From assembly GCA_947247005.1 (NCBI GenBank), contig OX365944.1:25333501-25397500 (forward strand): a stretch of 64,000 nucleotides of DNA, written 5' to 3'. The first letter of the stretch is position 1; every line of letters begins with the position of its first letter. This document shows positions 11,030 to 24,510 of the stretch, piece by piece. Under the pieces are notes generated by a model, which did no database searches, was not told the origin of the DNA, and saw only the letters and a list, made by a program, of their open reading frames with translations. The translations under genes and the position numbers were made by a program. The DNA is from Spisula solida. Lineage: Eukaryota > Mollusca > Bivalvia > Venerida > Mactridae.

Positions 11030-11795
11030 GTATCGGGTGCACAGTAGTGTTGCTTCCGGTCTCTTTGCTTTGGTTTATGTTGATGCCATGGTGATATTGT
11101 TGCTTTCTGTCCATCACTTGAGTTTGTGTGAAACACTGTGACAATAATATTGCTTTCTGTCCAATGCTTTGGCTTGTATGAACGCAATGACGATACTGCT
11201 GCTTTCTGCCCGTTGTTTTGGTTTGTGTGAACGCTGTGACAATACTGTTTTGTTGCTTTCTGTACAGTGTTTTGTTTGTGTATACGCTGTGACAATACTG
11301 TTGCTTTCTGTCAAATGTTTTGGTTTGTGTATACGCTGTGACAATACTGTTGATTTCTGTTCATCGCTTTGGTTTGTGTGAACGCCATAACAATAAAGTT
11401 GCCCTCTGTCAATTGCTTTGGTCTGTGTCTTTGGTTTGTGTGAACTCTATGACAGTGACGTTATGTCGATACTGGTGCATTCAGTCCAATTATTAGGTTT
11501 ATGTGAACGCTGTTAGAATACTGTTGCTTCCTGGTGTGTGTTGATGCTAAGGCAATATTGTCGCCTTCTGTCCAATGAATTGGCTTGTGTGAACGCAATG
11601 GCAGTACTGTTGCCTTCTGTCCAATGCTTTGGCTTGTATGAACGCTTTGGGAATACTGTTGCTTTCTGTCCAATGCTTTGGGTTGTTTTGACGTTATGAC
11701 GATACTGGTGCCTTCAGTCCAATGATTTGGTTTATGTGAACGCTGTTAGAATACTGTTGCTTCCTGAACAGTGCTTTGGTTTGTGCGGTTAACGA
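11030..11795. repeat. Minisatellite, about 50-bp unit, about 15 diverged copies
   Basis: The units follow TTGCTTTCTGTCCAATGCTT, then TTGGTTTGTGTGAACGC and GACAATACTG, with many substitutions and length changes. Degenerate relatives continue to about 12075. Frames of 70-90 codons here are repeat artefacts. Confidence 0.85.
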
Positions 11796-13175
11796 TATGG
11801 TTATACCATGAATGTATGTTTATTGCTTGAATATCAGTCGTTGACATGACGAAGCTGTTAGTATTTGTTCATTACCTTTGTTAATTATAGCTATGAAAAT
11901 GGTGTTGCTTTCTATTCGTTGCGTTGTTTCGTGTTGTCGCTATTGCAATGGAGCTTTTTATGTTCATGGCGATGGTGCGTTGCTTTGTTGTTTGTTGTTG
12001 CTAAGGTCCAACTGTACCTTTTTGTTTATTGTGTTGGTTTATTGTTGTGATGGCAATACTATAAATTTAGTTTTGTTTATTGATTTGGTCATCCCCTAAA
12101 ACGGGTTGTGTCTGAACGAGATGTTACATCAATAAATTGTCGCCACGTCGGACTCCACTTGGACTGTCAAGGAGATACAACTCTGTTCTAACATCGTATA
12201 GGGTGTTGTTGAGACACACGTCTTGTCGTAACATAATTTTACGGCGGTTTTGGGTGTGTAGTTTTTCAATGGTCGTTTCGTGGATTTGTTTTATTTTTGT
12301 CACCAATGCATTGTTGTTTCGATGGAAGCAAAGCTACACACATATATAATATAAAATGTACTATGTAGACCTCCGGGGTGTGCAGCCAGACCTAATCTAT
12401 CTAACTAGATCCCCAACATTTCAACAAAAACAGGTTCTGGCAAGCACTTAACGAGAGAACTATCAATTTTCCGACCTTTATCTAAAGCTGTCATTTACGG
12501 CTATTTATCTAAAATATTAGATGTATTTTGTCGTATCATGTTGGTCCCAGGTTGGACTAAATTATCATCTCACAGTGTTATTTCATCGTCTCATTATTAA
12601 TTTAAACATTATGCCAATAATTGTATTTTACTACCATCGCTCTGGTTTCGTTTTGAAAATATTATTATATATCATTCGACACTAAAGCTCGCGGAGCTAG
12701 TATTTCAGTAATTCTAAAACGATAGCGTTCCATCAATAAGCGCTTGCTATTAAGCTTGATAGATGTAAAACTCTACACTAGTTTGTATGAATAATAAATT
12801 AATATTGATTTAGCATTAAAATCTCATGACAGGTGTCAGAATAAATGCTTCACCATTGTTAGTGTTGACAGTTTTCTCATAACGTGACTTCTGTAACATG
12901 GTACCAGTCGTTCACGTGAGGCTGATTAATATGTCATTAAGTAGCCATAGTTTCGAATTCGGTACATTTAATACATTTGCGAACATAGTGATTTATTGTA
13001 TATGACGGTGGGTATTTAATGGGGAAAATATAATTAATTGAGTACGATGTTTCAATAATAGTTTATTTTGTGTGCGATGAGATAACATTCTGGGTGAGCG
13101 AGTAATTTGCATGCATTGTCAGTTTACATAAAACACAACACGTTTGTCAATTGTAATGATTGGTATGATCACATA
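11796..13175. other. Decayed edge of the 50-bp array, then unique DNA
   Basis: 11796-12075 keeps scattered TTGCTTT and TTTGGTT words of the preceding array. The rest is AT-rich DNA with no gene signal. Confidence 0.45.
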
Positions 13176-13745
13176 CATGGAGAGGTGTGGTCACTCACAA
13201 ATAATATAATTATCCACCTGATATGATGACATATATGGAGAGGTGTGGTCACTCACAAATAATATAAGTATCCACCTGATATGATGACATATATGGAGAG
13301 GTGTGGTCACTCACAAATAATATAAGTATCCACCTGATATGATGACATATATGGAGAGGTGTGATCACTCACAAATAATATAATTATCCACCTGATATGA
13401 TGACATATATGGAGAGATCTGGTCACTCACAAATAATATAACTATCCACCTGATATGATGACATATATGGAGAGGTGTGGTCACTCACAAATAATATAAC
13501 TATCTACCTGATATGATGACATATATGGAGAGGTGTGGTCACTCACAAATAATATAAGTATCCACCTGATATGATGACATATATGGAGAGATCTGGTCAC
13601 TCACAAATAATATAACTATCTACCTGATATGCTCGCATACATGGAGAGGTCTGGTCACTCACACATAATAGAATTATCTACCTGATATGATGACATACAT
13701 ACATGAGGTCTGGGCACTCACAAATAATTTGATCTTCTACCTGGT
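13176..13745. repeat. 58-bp minisatellite, about 10 copies
   Basis: The unit starts ATGGAGAGGTGTGGTCACTC and continues ACAAATAATATAASTATCC and ACCTGATATGATGACATAT. The central copies are nearly identical, and the last two (from about 13640) are more diverged. Period 58 bp by direct count. Confidence 0.92.
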
Positions 13746-13941
13746 TATAGGATCGCAATCAAACCTAATAAACTCATTCATAGTGATCCTCCACTCACAA
13801 TGTATATTTTTACTGTTTATTTATATACTAGTATTTATGTGACAATAATATGCTGCCAAAGATGACATTGTAAATATTTACCCTCCATTCAGACATTTGG
13901 GCCGAGCTTGACGGTGTATACTTTTTCTTACTTGCTAAAAG

Positions 13942-14255
13942 TGACGTAACGGGCCACGTGGTTGGACATATTCATATGGATTGTTAAACGTCGATGCACG
14001 AGTCTAAGTCATGTGTCTTTGGACATCCCCTCTTCTCTCTCGTGGATGACGTCATTAACATCTTCTAAGTATAGCAACAATACATTACGTCGACTAATTA
14101 TGCACACAATAAATCACAAAAATGACTTTCACCCAGGTTAATGAATCAATTTTGTTTCACAATGTGAGTGTTTATTTATATTGATGAGTGTTCCTTCCAA
14201 TATCGACATGGCGTTTGACCCTACCACATAATGGTCACGTGATGGCCACGTGACC
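13942..14255. promoter_or_regulatory. Cluster of CRE and E-box motifs, including a 9-bp-arm palindrome
   Basis: TGACGTAA at 13942-13949, CACGTG at 13955-13960, a perfect CRE (TGACGTCA) at 14047-14054, and an inverted pair GGTCACGTG/CACGTGACC at 14233-14255 with a 5-bp spacer. Motifs of this kind bind bZIP (CREB/ATF) and bHLH-zip (USF/MITF/TFEB) factors. The clustering in about 310 bp suggests an enhancer or promoter. No adjacent gene is visible. Confidence 0.3.
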
Positions 14256-16211
14256 TGTCAATCAGGATCAAGCGAAGTTTTGTGGGCGCTTTTATGTTCC
14301 AATTGTTGCCGTTGGGCACGGTATATTTCCTGTGTATGCGGCATTTAAATGTACCCGAATGATACTTTTATATCAGGTCTTTGAGTACAAACGTCGCTGA
14401 GTTCCGGATACACCTGAGTAATATCATGTTTTACCGTTTAATGCACTGAAGACTCTCTAGCAAGATACGGAGATAGGCTGCCTGAATAATTTATTAGACT
14501 GCTCCGATCAATTTGACGCAGTTTGACACTGCGATGAAACAATAACTGACAAGTCTCGCTAACGATGATTAATCGTTAACCAAATGACGAACACATTGTG
14601 AAAACTTAATTGGCTCATTTCGCTCTTCAATAAAACTGTATCGCGGGTTCTGTCGTTCTCCAATGGAAAACACTCATATCGCTTGTAACAAAATGGCGGT
14701 AAATTCGAGATAAATTGATTTAGAGTGACACATGGAATACTTAGAAAATGGAAATGTAATTCGCTGTCAAAACAAATACGGTGTTCGTTGGGACAAAGTT
14801 ACTGATCTAGATTTTCTTCTGTCTCTTCAACAAATCTTAGGTCTTTAAACTGAGAAAGCGGTGATTTGTAAATGTCGTTGAATGGGAAACGTTTAAGTCG
14901 AGACAAAAGATTCCTGGGAAAGTGTCCGGGATTCGTCGCCATTGAACTATTAGTTTAAATGATTAAAAGCGGTTTTCACACGGGCACGCGTAGTTCTAGA
15001 CAAGTAATTTAAAGGATTGGACTAAATGTTATTCGGGATTGGATTATAAACAGTCCCAAGTCCTGACATCTCGATTGCATTATTTATTATTTATTTTTTT
15101 CTATTTAGAATTTTAAGAGAGCAAGCGAATATGAATACCAATATAATGAAATATGCCTCAAGCAGTGAACTGTTCATGGTGTAAGATGGCATCGCAAGCC
15201 GGAGTTTGTTCGCTGCTATTCGTTTTGAATTCGTAAACATTGTTGAAAGATAACGACAGATCCGACAGGAAAGGTTGCAAGCAACAGAAACAGCTGAGAC
15301 CGAAAGGCACAAAATGAACAGACGAAAAGGAGAAACTCACTGGCACAAACCACAAGGACAACCACAGAAATGCACAAGAAATAACTAACATGAACAGCAA
15401 AAAGACATGACTATCTACTCTAAGACCCTACCATGGTACCACAGTCGACCAAACATAGCCGGAGCAAGAACCAGCAGACTAGAATGAATCGCATGGAGGA
15501 CTACACAATACAAGCACAACCCCCAAACTAAAACAATATACATGCAATTTTGAAAAAAATGAAGTAGTCTTATGTCGGACTACAAAGTTGCAAAATGGCA
15601 CATACAAAATGACCACCGATTAACACAAAGCACAGTGACAAAACTATTTTAGTAAATTTCTTTATTCTTTTTTTAACTATAAGGTGGACAAAATACTTAC
15701 ATACATAAATGAAGGTTGACTGTAGCGTTTCCGCCTTGGTGCGCCTTTGTATGGACAGTGACGTATGCCAATGGAGGCTTCAACGTTTTACGGTGCACCA
15801 AATCTCACACTTAATGTTATTAGTAATGCATATACAACGTTATAAGTATATCATACGAGGTAATGCATGGCTCCATAAAACTTCATAGTTTGTATAAGAT
15901 ATACCTGTATTATTTAAAATAAATGTATACCTTACTAGTAGTAGGACAAAGTAGCTCGATTCCGACTGTCTTGTCATTATAATTGATGGCGGAATACTAA
16001 CCAGTCTGCAAATATCAATGGGACTGTTAAGTACGTATTTGCAACACTTTCCCAGACTACATATTTCACTTGTCGTTATGGCGTTGTGCAAAATACACAT
16101 TAAATCCAGTCATACTGACACAACCAAGTCGTTTGTTTAGATAAATATCGTCTGGTTGTAATATTGATCAGTTCTCTTAATGAAAGAGATCAAGTATAGG
16201 GTTTTAAATCT
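14256..16211. other. Intergenic, no gene seen
   Basis: Unique DNA. Minus-strand frames near 15091-15400 and 15840-16100 are unrecognised and judged to be chance. Confidence 0.5.
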
Positions 16212-16515
16212 ATTTGTTCGTTCTGAGATCAGTTTACTTTTTGGAGATCAGTTTACTTGTTTTGATTTCAATGTGTTCGTTTTGAGGTTAGTTTGTTCGG
16301 TTTGAGGCAAGTTTTGTTCGTTTTGAGATAAGTGTGCATATGTTTTGAGACTCGTATACTGGTTTTGAGATCACCTTACTTCTTTTGAGACGAACTAATT
16401 TGTTTTTGCTTTCACTGGTTTTGATAATAGTTTTACTTGTATTGAGATCTATTTGCTCGTTAAATGTCTTTTAAAACCAGTTTACATGTTTTGAAACCAG
16501 CTCACTTCTTTATGT
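16212..16515. repeat. Degenerate short tandem repeat, about 23-25-bp unit
   Basis: Repeated words TTGTTCGTTTTGAGATCAG and AGTTTACTTGTTTTGAGA recur about a dozen times with heavy decay and indels. Confidence 0.7.
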
Positions 16516-17703
16516 TAATCTTTTACGCAGTTCTCTTAAATGCCGAACATGTACAAAATAAGCAACAAGTACATTTATAAAGGTTTTTTTATAAAATTCA
16601 TGTTATCTTTAAATTTTATATATTTTTTTTTACATTAATTTTACTCTTTATCAATGACACAGTTACCAGTTGAACTGACACGTCCGACAACGTGTCCACA
16701 TGAATGTAATGAGCGTAGTCAATGTCTCGATGTCAATCATACCTGATATTGTTCAAAAGATTATAATAATTATTAATATTATTCATAGGGAAGGCAGCAC
16801 TCAACTTAACCAGCCGAGCACAGAAAACACCAAAAACACACAAAGCACTGAAAACACGGCATCCCGTTCCGAAAGTCTGCCGCCTCAGTCAGTCAAAGAG
16901 GACACCCGCATAATGTTGTCCGGCTGTATATCATTATATACATGGAAAGAAGACAGATAATATAATTAGGATAGTTTCACTCAATTCAATCATCAACAGT
17001 ATAGAACATGATTGTACCAGAGTATGTACATTTGTGTACTTGTAACGTTATTAAGTGAACGAATATTTGATTAAAGAGGACGCAGCCGTATTTTCAAAAA
17101 ATAGTTTTTTTAATTGTTATTTAATAGTTACATATATTTTCATTGCATTATTACATGAATTTGTTTATTTATAATGCCTTTATTTTTGTTATATGCATAT
17201 GTACTATATGTATAAAAATAAATAGAAGTAAAATATAAAAAGAGAAAAAAGTATGTTCATTGTTAATGTATGCTCTCATCAAAATGCAGAAGAGAACTTA
17301 TTGTTACAAATGTACAGCTCTTGTTAATTGAATAACTTTTTTTTGAGTGGGTGCATGCTATTTATACGTTTTGCATACGTAGTAAACAGTATTTACGACT
17401 AATTGATTTTTCTAATGCACAAATGTGTAATATGTGTATTTTTTACAAAACAAACATACGGTTCTGTTTCATTTTGTACCAATATACTCAATATCAAATC
17501 TAGTGTATGAAGTACTAAATGGGTGCACGACTATATTCGGGAAACAACTTGGTCAAGCGTTTCGCCTTGCACTATTTGTCAACTACATACGCACTACTAC
17601 ATGACCACAGTATATAAAGGTCTAGCAAGCTCTTTTGTAAAGACAAAAACATAGTTTATTCGAAACATTGTATTCATCGAATTCGAATAAAAGCGGTTCG
17701 AAT
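16516..17703. other. AT-rich spacer with a single-arm MITE relic and a dispersed repeat
   Basis: 16645-16666 (CTTTATCAATGACACAGTTA, then CC) matches the right arm of the MITE at 17704-17834, without a left arm. 16789 onward carries the dispersed repeat listed separately. The remainder is AT-rich with nothing recognised. Confidence 0.5.
16789..16870 (+). repeat. Dispersed repeat, copy 1
   Basis: The segment beginning GAAGGCAGCACTCAACTTAA, with CAGCCGAGCACAGAAAACAC following, recurs at about 27286-27345. The similarity is too long to be chance. The element type is unknown; it is probably a fragment of a transposable element. Confidence 0.6.
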
Positions 17704-17843
17704 TAGAGGTAACTGTATCATTGATAAAGAAAAAAATATTGTGTTTTTATAAAAGTTATGTTATCTTAGATAATTATACATTTTATAAAAACATTTTTTT
17801 TTGTTTACTCTTTATTAATGATACAGTTACCTGTGGTTCGAAT
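17695..17843. mobile_element. 131-bp MITE-like element with 23-bp TIRs and 9-bp flanking repeats
   Basis: Arms at 17707-17729 (AGGTAACTGTATCATTGATA...) and 17810-17832 (...ATGATACAGTTACCT) are reverse complements with about one mismatch. The direct repeat GGTTCGAAT lies just outside at 17695-17703 and 17835-17843, as expected of a 9-bp target-site duplication (a length typical of Mutator-like elements, though no superfamily is assigned). The interior is A/T-rich and non-coding. Confidence 0.75.
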
Positions 17844-20270
17844 GTAGAAATATACATATGCCAGATATCAGCAGATAGTGACGCATGTATAAAAAACAAC
17901 GTCAACTAGCATCAGTCACCTTTGTGTGAAGCAAAAATATCGACACATCATAAACAGTCTTAGTGTATGATTTATGGAAGACTTGGTGATATAAAGAGCA
18001 TTTCAACCACAAAATAATCCTCCATGTTTGGTTTACGCGTCCTTTTATAAAGCATCTACGCATTCCGGAATGAAGCCAAATTTCCGGAGAGAAATAAGAG
18101 CGTGAATATGCGTCATCTCGGGCCATTGTGTGTGTGCCACTAATTTGAAAACCCATCAAATAGGGTATTGTTTAGTTTTACATCATAGTTCAAAAATTCA
18201 TGGCGACTGTAGCCATATTTGAATAAAACTTCAGAGAAATGTCATATTGACCAATTTGTTGCGGTTATTTATTTCCTTTAACTATTCCTAACAACTCCGT
18301 TTAACTTGATTTATGCCCCTTTCCCCTTTTGAAACATGTAAATAGCCCCCTAATGCCTCGCATGCTAAAAACAATAAACGTTGGTTCTTCTAATTATACT
18401 ACATTTGAACGGGAGAACTGGATGCGCGTATCCTTGCGTTAGGTGAAAATCATCAGATCTTTGGTACCAGAGTGTCTGGCCATGCTCTATTTTATGACGT
18501 ATCGAATTCATTTCACCAAGTAATAATTTATGTCTGTAAAGAAATTGATTCCGGAGCGTGAGGTGTCTAGTTTCTAAAAACGATAGAATCTAATAGAAAA
18601 ACTAATTTTGAGATAATTTATGGAGTACGATTGGGAAGTGATAGTATGGCCTGTCATTTTTAGATGCTTTATGATATTTGTATGTCATATAGCAGAATTA
18701 TTGTTACATCAGCGTAAATCACACTGATAATTTCGTATTGTGATCTTTTCGGCCGGTCTCCCATGGGAAGTTATCGTAAACATTTCTAGATAATGGGGAA
18801 AGAAATGTTTTATATTGTAGTCCAAATGATTGTATAGCATGAATAGGTTTGTTATGAGTTCTGTACGATGTACAAAGAGGGAATTGCTTTTGAAAATATG
18901 TACAAATATTGCAGTTATTACCAAGTAACCCGCAATATGGGCGTTCGTTATTTTATTAAGTTGTATATCAAGTTATCCTCCTAAAAAGAGTGGTTCTGTT
19001 AATGATTTGTTTGGAACACCTATACTTTTTACGAAGGAATTGTACGAGGTATTCCATGTATCATATGACTGCTACAATTAATAAAAGTAATAATTGAATA
19101 CATTTATATTGCGCCTTATAAAACAAGTATCTACAGCGCTGTACACGCGGAACTTGCTTCCTTTGATGCTAGGAAAGAGTTTTAAAAGTCTGTTTTAGAA
19201 AATCACTGATGAGCCATTTTAAATATATGAGTTATTAATGCCTTTTCGAAGACAAACAGTCTTATTTCTCTATGCATAATGTTCCACAGGGTGGCCGTGC
19301 ATTTGTCAAATCGTCGCTCACCGTTGTTCTTACTTCTGTTTTGTGCAGTTCTCAATATCTTTGCTGAGTCTGAATTTATACCTTGTTTGTTTGTGATTAA
19401 GGACATTTCGAAACTTATAATGCATAAATTAACCTAATTTGCATATAAGAATGAAACAAAATTTTATGAAAAATATTTCAAGTTTACCTACTTCATGTAA
19501 CTAAATCACTCTCTACATATTTTATATAAGCATATGCATTTGAACAATTGTAGTGACTTTATGTATACCCATGTACTTTACAATTGTGCCGTTCCCCACC
19601 CACTTTTTAAACATGCAAAAAATGTTGAAAAAAAAGTGAAAAAATATCTATTTTTTAAAATAATATTATGTTTATTTTCATTAATTAACATTTTTATACG
19701 ATCATTGGAAATAAATATCATGTTTGTTTTCACCTAATGCGATTTTGAAATTTCGCGCATGCGCACAAGGCAGCTCGGGCCTCCTTAAGGTCGTTTCGAA
19801 ACTAATGCGTTCAGAAGAATGACATTAGGCTTAACAATGTGAATCCCCCTTCAAATAGTTCCAGAAACTGTCAACATTCCCAAAACTGCTAAATATGTTT
19901 CTCCATTTTTTTATTAAAAAAGCTGTTTATCAAGGATCATTGCATAAGCTTTAAATTGATACCTCACATTTTAAAATCCGTTCAGTCTAACTGTAACAAA
20001 AGGTCGATTCACATGGTCTCCTCGTGTGTACTAATGCTAAAATAATGTGAAAATGTCACTTTTCTCTGACCAAATTCGGTCCCATACACAATTTAAGAAT
20101 CGTTGTATTCTTAATGCGGGAGCAAATACCATTTAAATTAACTTGTACGGTGGAATGGTGTAATGTAATGTCTTATTCATCAACTGCTTGATAGTTTAAG
20201 AAATTTAAAAGTGGTGTAATTTAATTTGGAAATAAACCTCATGCACGTCATCCAAATACCACCACAACCT
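17844..20270. other. Intergenic, no gene seen
   Basis: AT-rich unique DNA. A short motif containing TTTCGAAACT appears near 19400 and again near 19795 in the same orientation, possibly the edges of an old insertion. No coding signal. Confidence 0.45.
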
Positions 20271-20415
20271 AGAAAATGGATGTTACTGGTGGTAGATTTA
20301 CAATTAGGGAAATAGGTCAATGTGTTGGCAGATCATTATGAGCTATTCATACAATTATCAAGCATATTACAAAAATTAGGAAGATGAGTGTAGTTGGATA
20401 CCCCTATCTGCTTTT
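20271..20415 (+). pseudogene. Remnant of a Tc1/mariner-like transposase helix-turn-helix
   Basis: In one frame the sequence reads GRFTIREIGQCVGRSL, a stop, then AIHTIIKHITKIRKMSVVGY and a proline. This is the layout of the N-terminal DNA-binding domain of Tc1-like transposases (REIG...GRS...I...I...G.V...R.). The in-frame TGA and the lack of any recognisable DDE catalytic region downstream show it is dead. The match was made by eye, so another HTH-bearing element is possible. Confidence 0.45.
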
Positions 20416-21079
20416 TAGACGCCAGTATACATGTCTCTGCAAACTGTTCAAAAAAGTTGAAACCACTTTCTACATACAAAAGTAGACCGTTTGCAAATAT
20501 AATGGCCATCAACGAGATGTGGGTTCATTTTGGTAATCATGCGACAAATTCATAACCAAATTTTGGCCACCATAAGCTGAAATGGGTTTGCATTGCAAAA
20601 CGCACCATGTGCGCTAGTAGAAATGTAAACCCTTTTCTCAGTAAGCCAAGTTCCTATCATTCAATTTGATCTATACAATGGACAATGGGTAAATTCGTTC
20701 AGAAAAGGAAGAAATCTGACAATCGCTGACAAGCCACAGGTTTGTCGGGTGGCATGCTGTTGCAGAACAGCGAGCCTCAACATGAAGCAGCCATAAACGC
20801 ATCTTTCGGAGAAGCTTTAAGGTTCTTGAGCTTTCCGACCACCATTATTTGTAAATCTTTGTCCCTTGTGACCTTTATTTGTTTCCAATGCTTTACAATG
20901 CATTATCGGAACAAAATATCTATCAGAGGTTAAGACTGCAAGGGGATTAAACGATTGTTTCATTAAAATCTGTCAAAGATACATTTGTATGGGCTTATTT
21001 GCATTCCAATTTGAACACCCCTCGTACACAAATAATACACATATTGTTTAAGTCCCACTTGTCAACAGCATTTATGTCC
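20416..21079. other. Probable decayed transposon body or unique DNA
   Basis: No frame continues the HTH remnant upstream at 20271-20415. A 63-codon frame at 20742-20933 is unrecognised. Confidence 0.35.
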
Positions 21080-21290
21080 TATGGAAACTGCCCATTCAGA
21101 TTATCCGACTGATACTGGAGGAACCGGCAGTTACCTGGAACTAACTATGCTGAACGTCAAGCAAGGGTAATAATAAATTATAGTACCATTTCGAACGATT
21201 TGGTATGTCGTGAACTGGGATCGGATCCGAGACGCCTCGCACTCGAAGAAGACGCCCTACCACTAGGCTATCGAAACCGGGAGGAAATTT
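21080..21290 (-). mobile_element. tRNA-derived SINE
   Basis: Minus-strand A box TAGCCTAGTGGTAGGGCG (21253-21270) and B box GGATCCGATCC (about 21218-21228). The 3' body (21080-21210, with GTTACCTGGAACTAACTATG on the plus strand) is shared with the element at 62.05-62.2 kb. The A box differs by one base from the SINE at 4.9 kb. Confidence 0.7.
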
Positions 21291-24212
21291 CTATAAACAG
21301 AAAAAGCCAAACAAACCGTCGAAACATACTTCCGCCTCACCGTATGGTACATGTGTGTAGAATACGTCTACAGTTTTAGAGGAAATCCAGGGACAAAACA
21401 TATACTTATCTACACGGCACACATCAAAATGTCGTCAAGGAAACGCGAACTAATTCTTCATCTCTCCATCATTTCGGAGAAAAAAAGACAAAAGTCACAG
21501 AAGCGACAAATCTTCAGATAAGGACGGGTACTCCATCAAACGGAAGATTGTTTTTAGTCATACGTCACATCATCCCATCCATCAAGACGAGTCCCCACAA
21601 TAAGACTTCGTGCGTTTATGCAATCAATTTCTTATATAATGAAACGAATTTTACAAGATCAAAAATCAAATTAATCATTTTCCGACAAAATATAATACAT
21701 AGCTTTAACTCCTTGCCCCCTTGTCAATTCGTAGACTCTATTTTTTCACTAACTTAAAAGCATTTTGAAGTGTAATTACTGTAGCATTCAGCGTAAAGTT
21801 AAATTGATAATGATTGATGACAAGGTTGTGTTCTGTCGTCGCGCTATCGATTCATTATCTCCCTTTCATGTGATACTCTTCAAAAATGGAAATCATAAAA
21901 AAAACACAGATACTTAGATAAACGGTCGTATTTCAAAAGGAGGCTTTATTCTAAGAGCAAAATAGCTAGTCATTTTTATATAATATTTATTATACAATAT
22001 TGTCTATCAAGATTCTAGGATTATTTGACTATGTAAACTATTTATTCATTAATTTATTCCTCCTAATATAGAGCTTATTGTGTGCTCTTTTATTGTTAGT
22101 AATATTAAAACTTTCAGAGACGTCTGTAGACTAAGTAATAATACGGAATATTAAAAATAATTAATATAGCCGACAAAGGCGGTCTTTTTATTCTCAAAAC
22201 TGTAAAATAAGACTGCCGCACTATTCTTCATCGAAGACTCTTCAATTCGTCCTTACGGAGGCGCGGAAAAACAAACTGTACGAAATTGAGGCAAATTGCC
22301 TGATAAATTCAATTTGATTCAACGCGAATATTATTCTTTGCTGCGATGAAACACATAATTGAATGCGACACAAAGAAATCGTATAAAACATTTACTTTGA
22401 CTGCCTGTCAATGCGTATTTGTCGAATACCTTGACATAATACAGAATTAGATCGCTATGCCAGTTTGTGTATTGCGCCTGGGTTGTCTCGCGATTTTTTC
22501 CAGCGATAACTTCATGTTTCGTCGGTATTAATAAAGCATTTGCCTTCAGAGTTAATTCCCCGCCTGTTCGTACAGCACAGAGAACAAAATACGCGTATGA
22601 GACAATTAACTTCCTCGTGAATAACCATTAGCGAATTTGTCGTGCGCATACACGTGCTTTGCAACATTCCTGTCAATAGCAATGTTTCCCGTGCGAGTCA
22701 ATCTCCGAAACAATTCACTGACTTATGCTCTTAATCTGTCGACAAGTCTCCATTTAAGATCACTTTTAACAAGTGTATAAGTTAGTAATATGACATTAAA
22801 TTGTTTTCTACAACAGTTGGTATGAAGGCGTTACGTGCCAAGACTGCTAAACATTCATATTTTTAGCAAACACTGGTTTTAGTAAAACTTTATACTAATG
22901 TGCATTTGTATTTAGACCGCTTGTGAATCACATTCTACAACTTACTAAAGTTATTTATTCTAGTAGAGGGATGTTTGAAGTTTAATTTTAACGAGGGTGC
23001 GCAGCTGATATCCTGTAGGTTACCTTGGAAACCAAGATGGCGTCAAAATTTCCCGCCATTTTTTTAGCACAAACCCAGTCTTTAATGTGTGTAATAATAA
23101 ACCGATATACAGCTCCCAAATCATGTCAATGATATTTAATGTCAAGGTCAGTGTCATTTGGATGTCAAAAGGCAGAAAATGGGTAAAAAGATGATTTTAC
23201 CCCAAATAGTTATCGTTGATTCGTACATTTTTAACAAAATACTTTCTTAATTTACGTCATCACGATGTGGCAATACAATTGCACATAACAAGTTTTATTT
23301 TATGGTCATATATTAAATAATGATATAATAAGAAGGAATTTCGTAACTCCATCCCAATCAAAAGTTTCCATAATATTGCGAGTAGCATGACAATACTTGT
23401 ATGTATGTATGCCATTCTCTATAAGAGTACATGTAGTCCTATAGCCATGTAACGATGCTACATAAAGTTCCAATGTCCTCCGGCGACATTTCTGGAACTC
23501 CATTGGATACCACTATAAGTAGTTTTTACAAAATATTCCAAGAATCAATCCCGTTCCCACATGCTAGTTTAAAACCTTATTTATTACATTTCAATTTGCA
23601 TAACAAAGTCGACGCAAAAACACCAGTATCAGCACCAAACTCATGATATAGACTTTTTGCAAACGTTTTTACTGACCAAAATTATTAACTTTTTTATTAA
23701 ACTAGGCAGGTAATAGGACCAGCATACTTGAAAGTGTGAAACTATTTAATTACACCCTTCGCCAATTTATTCAACTTAGCTTCGTTTACTATACAAAGGC
23801 AGAAAAAATGAGTACACCGCATGCAATATAATTACTGAAAAGCGGTGGCAATTAGCCGTTACTTGTTTATTTGCATGTAGATTTCTATTAATCACAAGTT
23901 ATCTAAAGACAATAGTCATAAGTTATTCAAAGTTTCCCCATTACCAGCTTAGATAATACTATTACAGCGGGACATTAAGATTAATGGAAATGCATGTACC
24001 AACTCCATGAAAAAAGCCATTAGTTGAAATTAATTTTTAACTTTTCAATATAATTAACGACGGAAGAAATGATTTTGGTATTACCGATCATTGTGCGGCG
24101 TACTTTGGTCTACGAGAGTCTGATCGAACATCGGCCAGTCATCAGGTGGAGGCGGGGGTAAACTTAAGTCTCTGTTCACAATCATAATGCATAAGGCATT
24201 GTTACTCATTCA
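21291..24212. other. Intergenic, no gene seen
   Basis: Unique AT-rich DNA with short unrecognised frames (21548-21757, 23306-23646). No repeats were seen. Confidence 0.5.
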
Positions 24213-24510
24213 CAGGCGCATGCGCAATGCCTATCATTGGTGCACATCGGATACATGGACATCGTCCGGCGTACGCACAATGCCTAGACATTGGGTACAC
24301 ATCGGATACATGGACATCGTCCGGCGTTCACACAATGCCTAGACATTGGGTACACATCGGATACATGGACATCGGATACGTAAACATCGTCCGGCGTACG
24401 CACAATGCCTAGACACCGGGTGCACATCCGATACGTAAACATCGTCCGGCGTACGCACAATGCCTAGACATCGGGTGCACATCGGATACACAGACATCGT
24501 CCGGCGAACC
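24213..24510. repeat. Minisatellite, about 55-bp unit, 5 copies
   Basis: The unit contains CATCGTCCGGCGTACGCACA, then ATGCCTAGACATTGGGTACA and CATCGGATACATGGA. GTCCGGCG recurs at 24263, 24319, 24389, 24443 and 24499. One copy has a 14-bp internal duplication of CATCGGATAC-type sequence. Confidence 0.88.
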
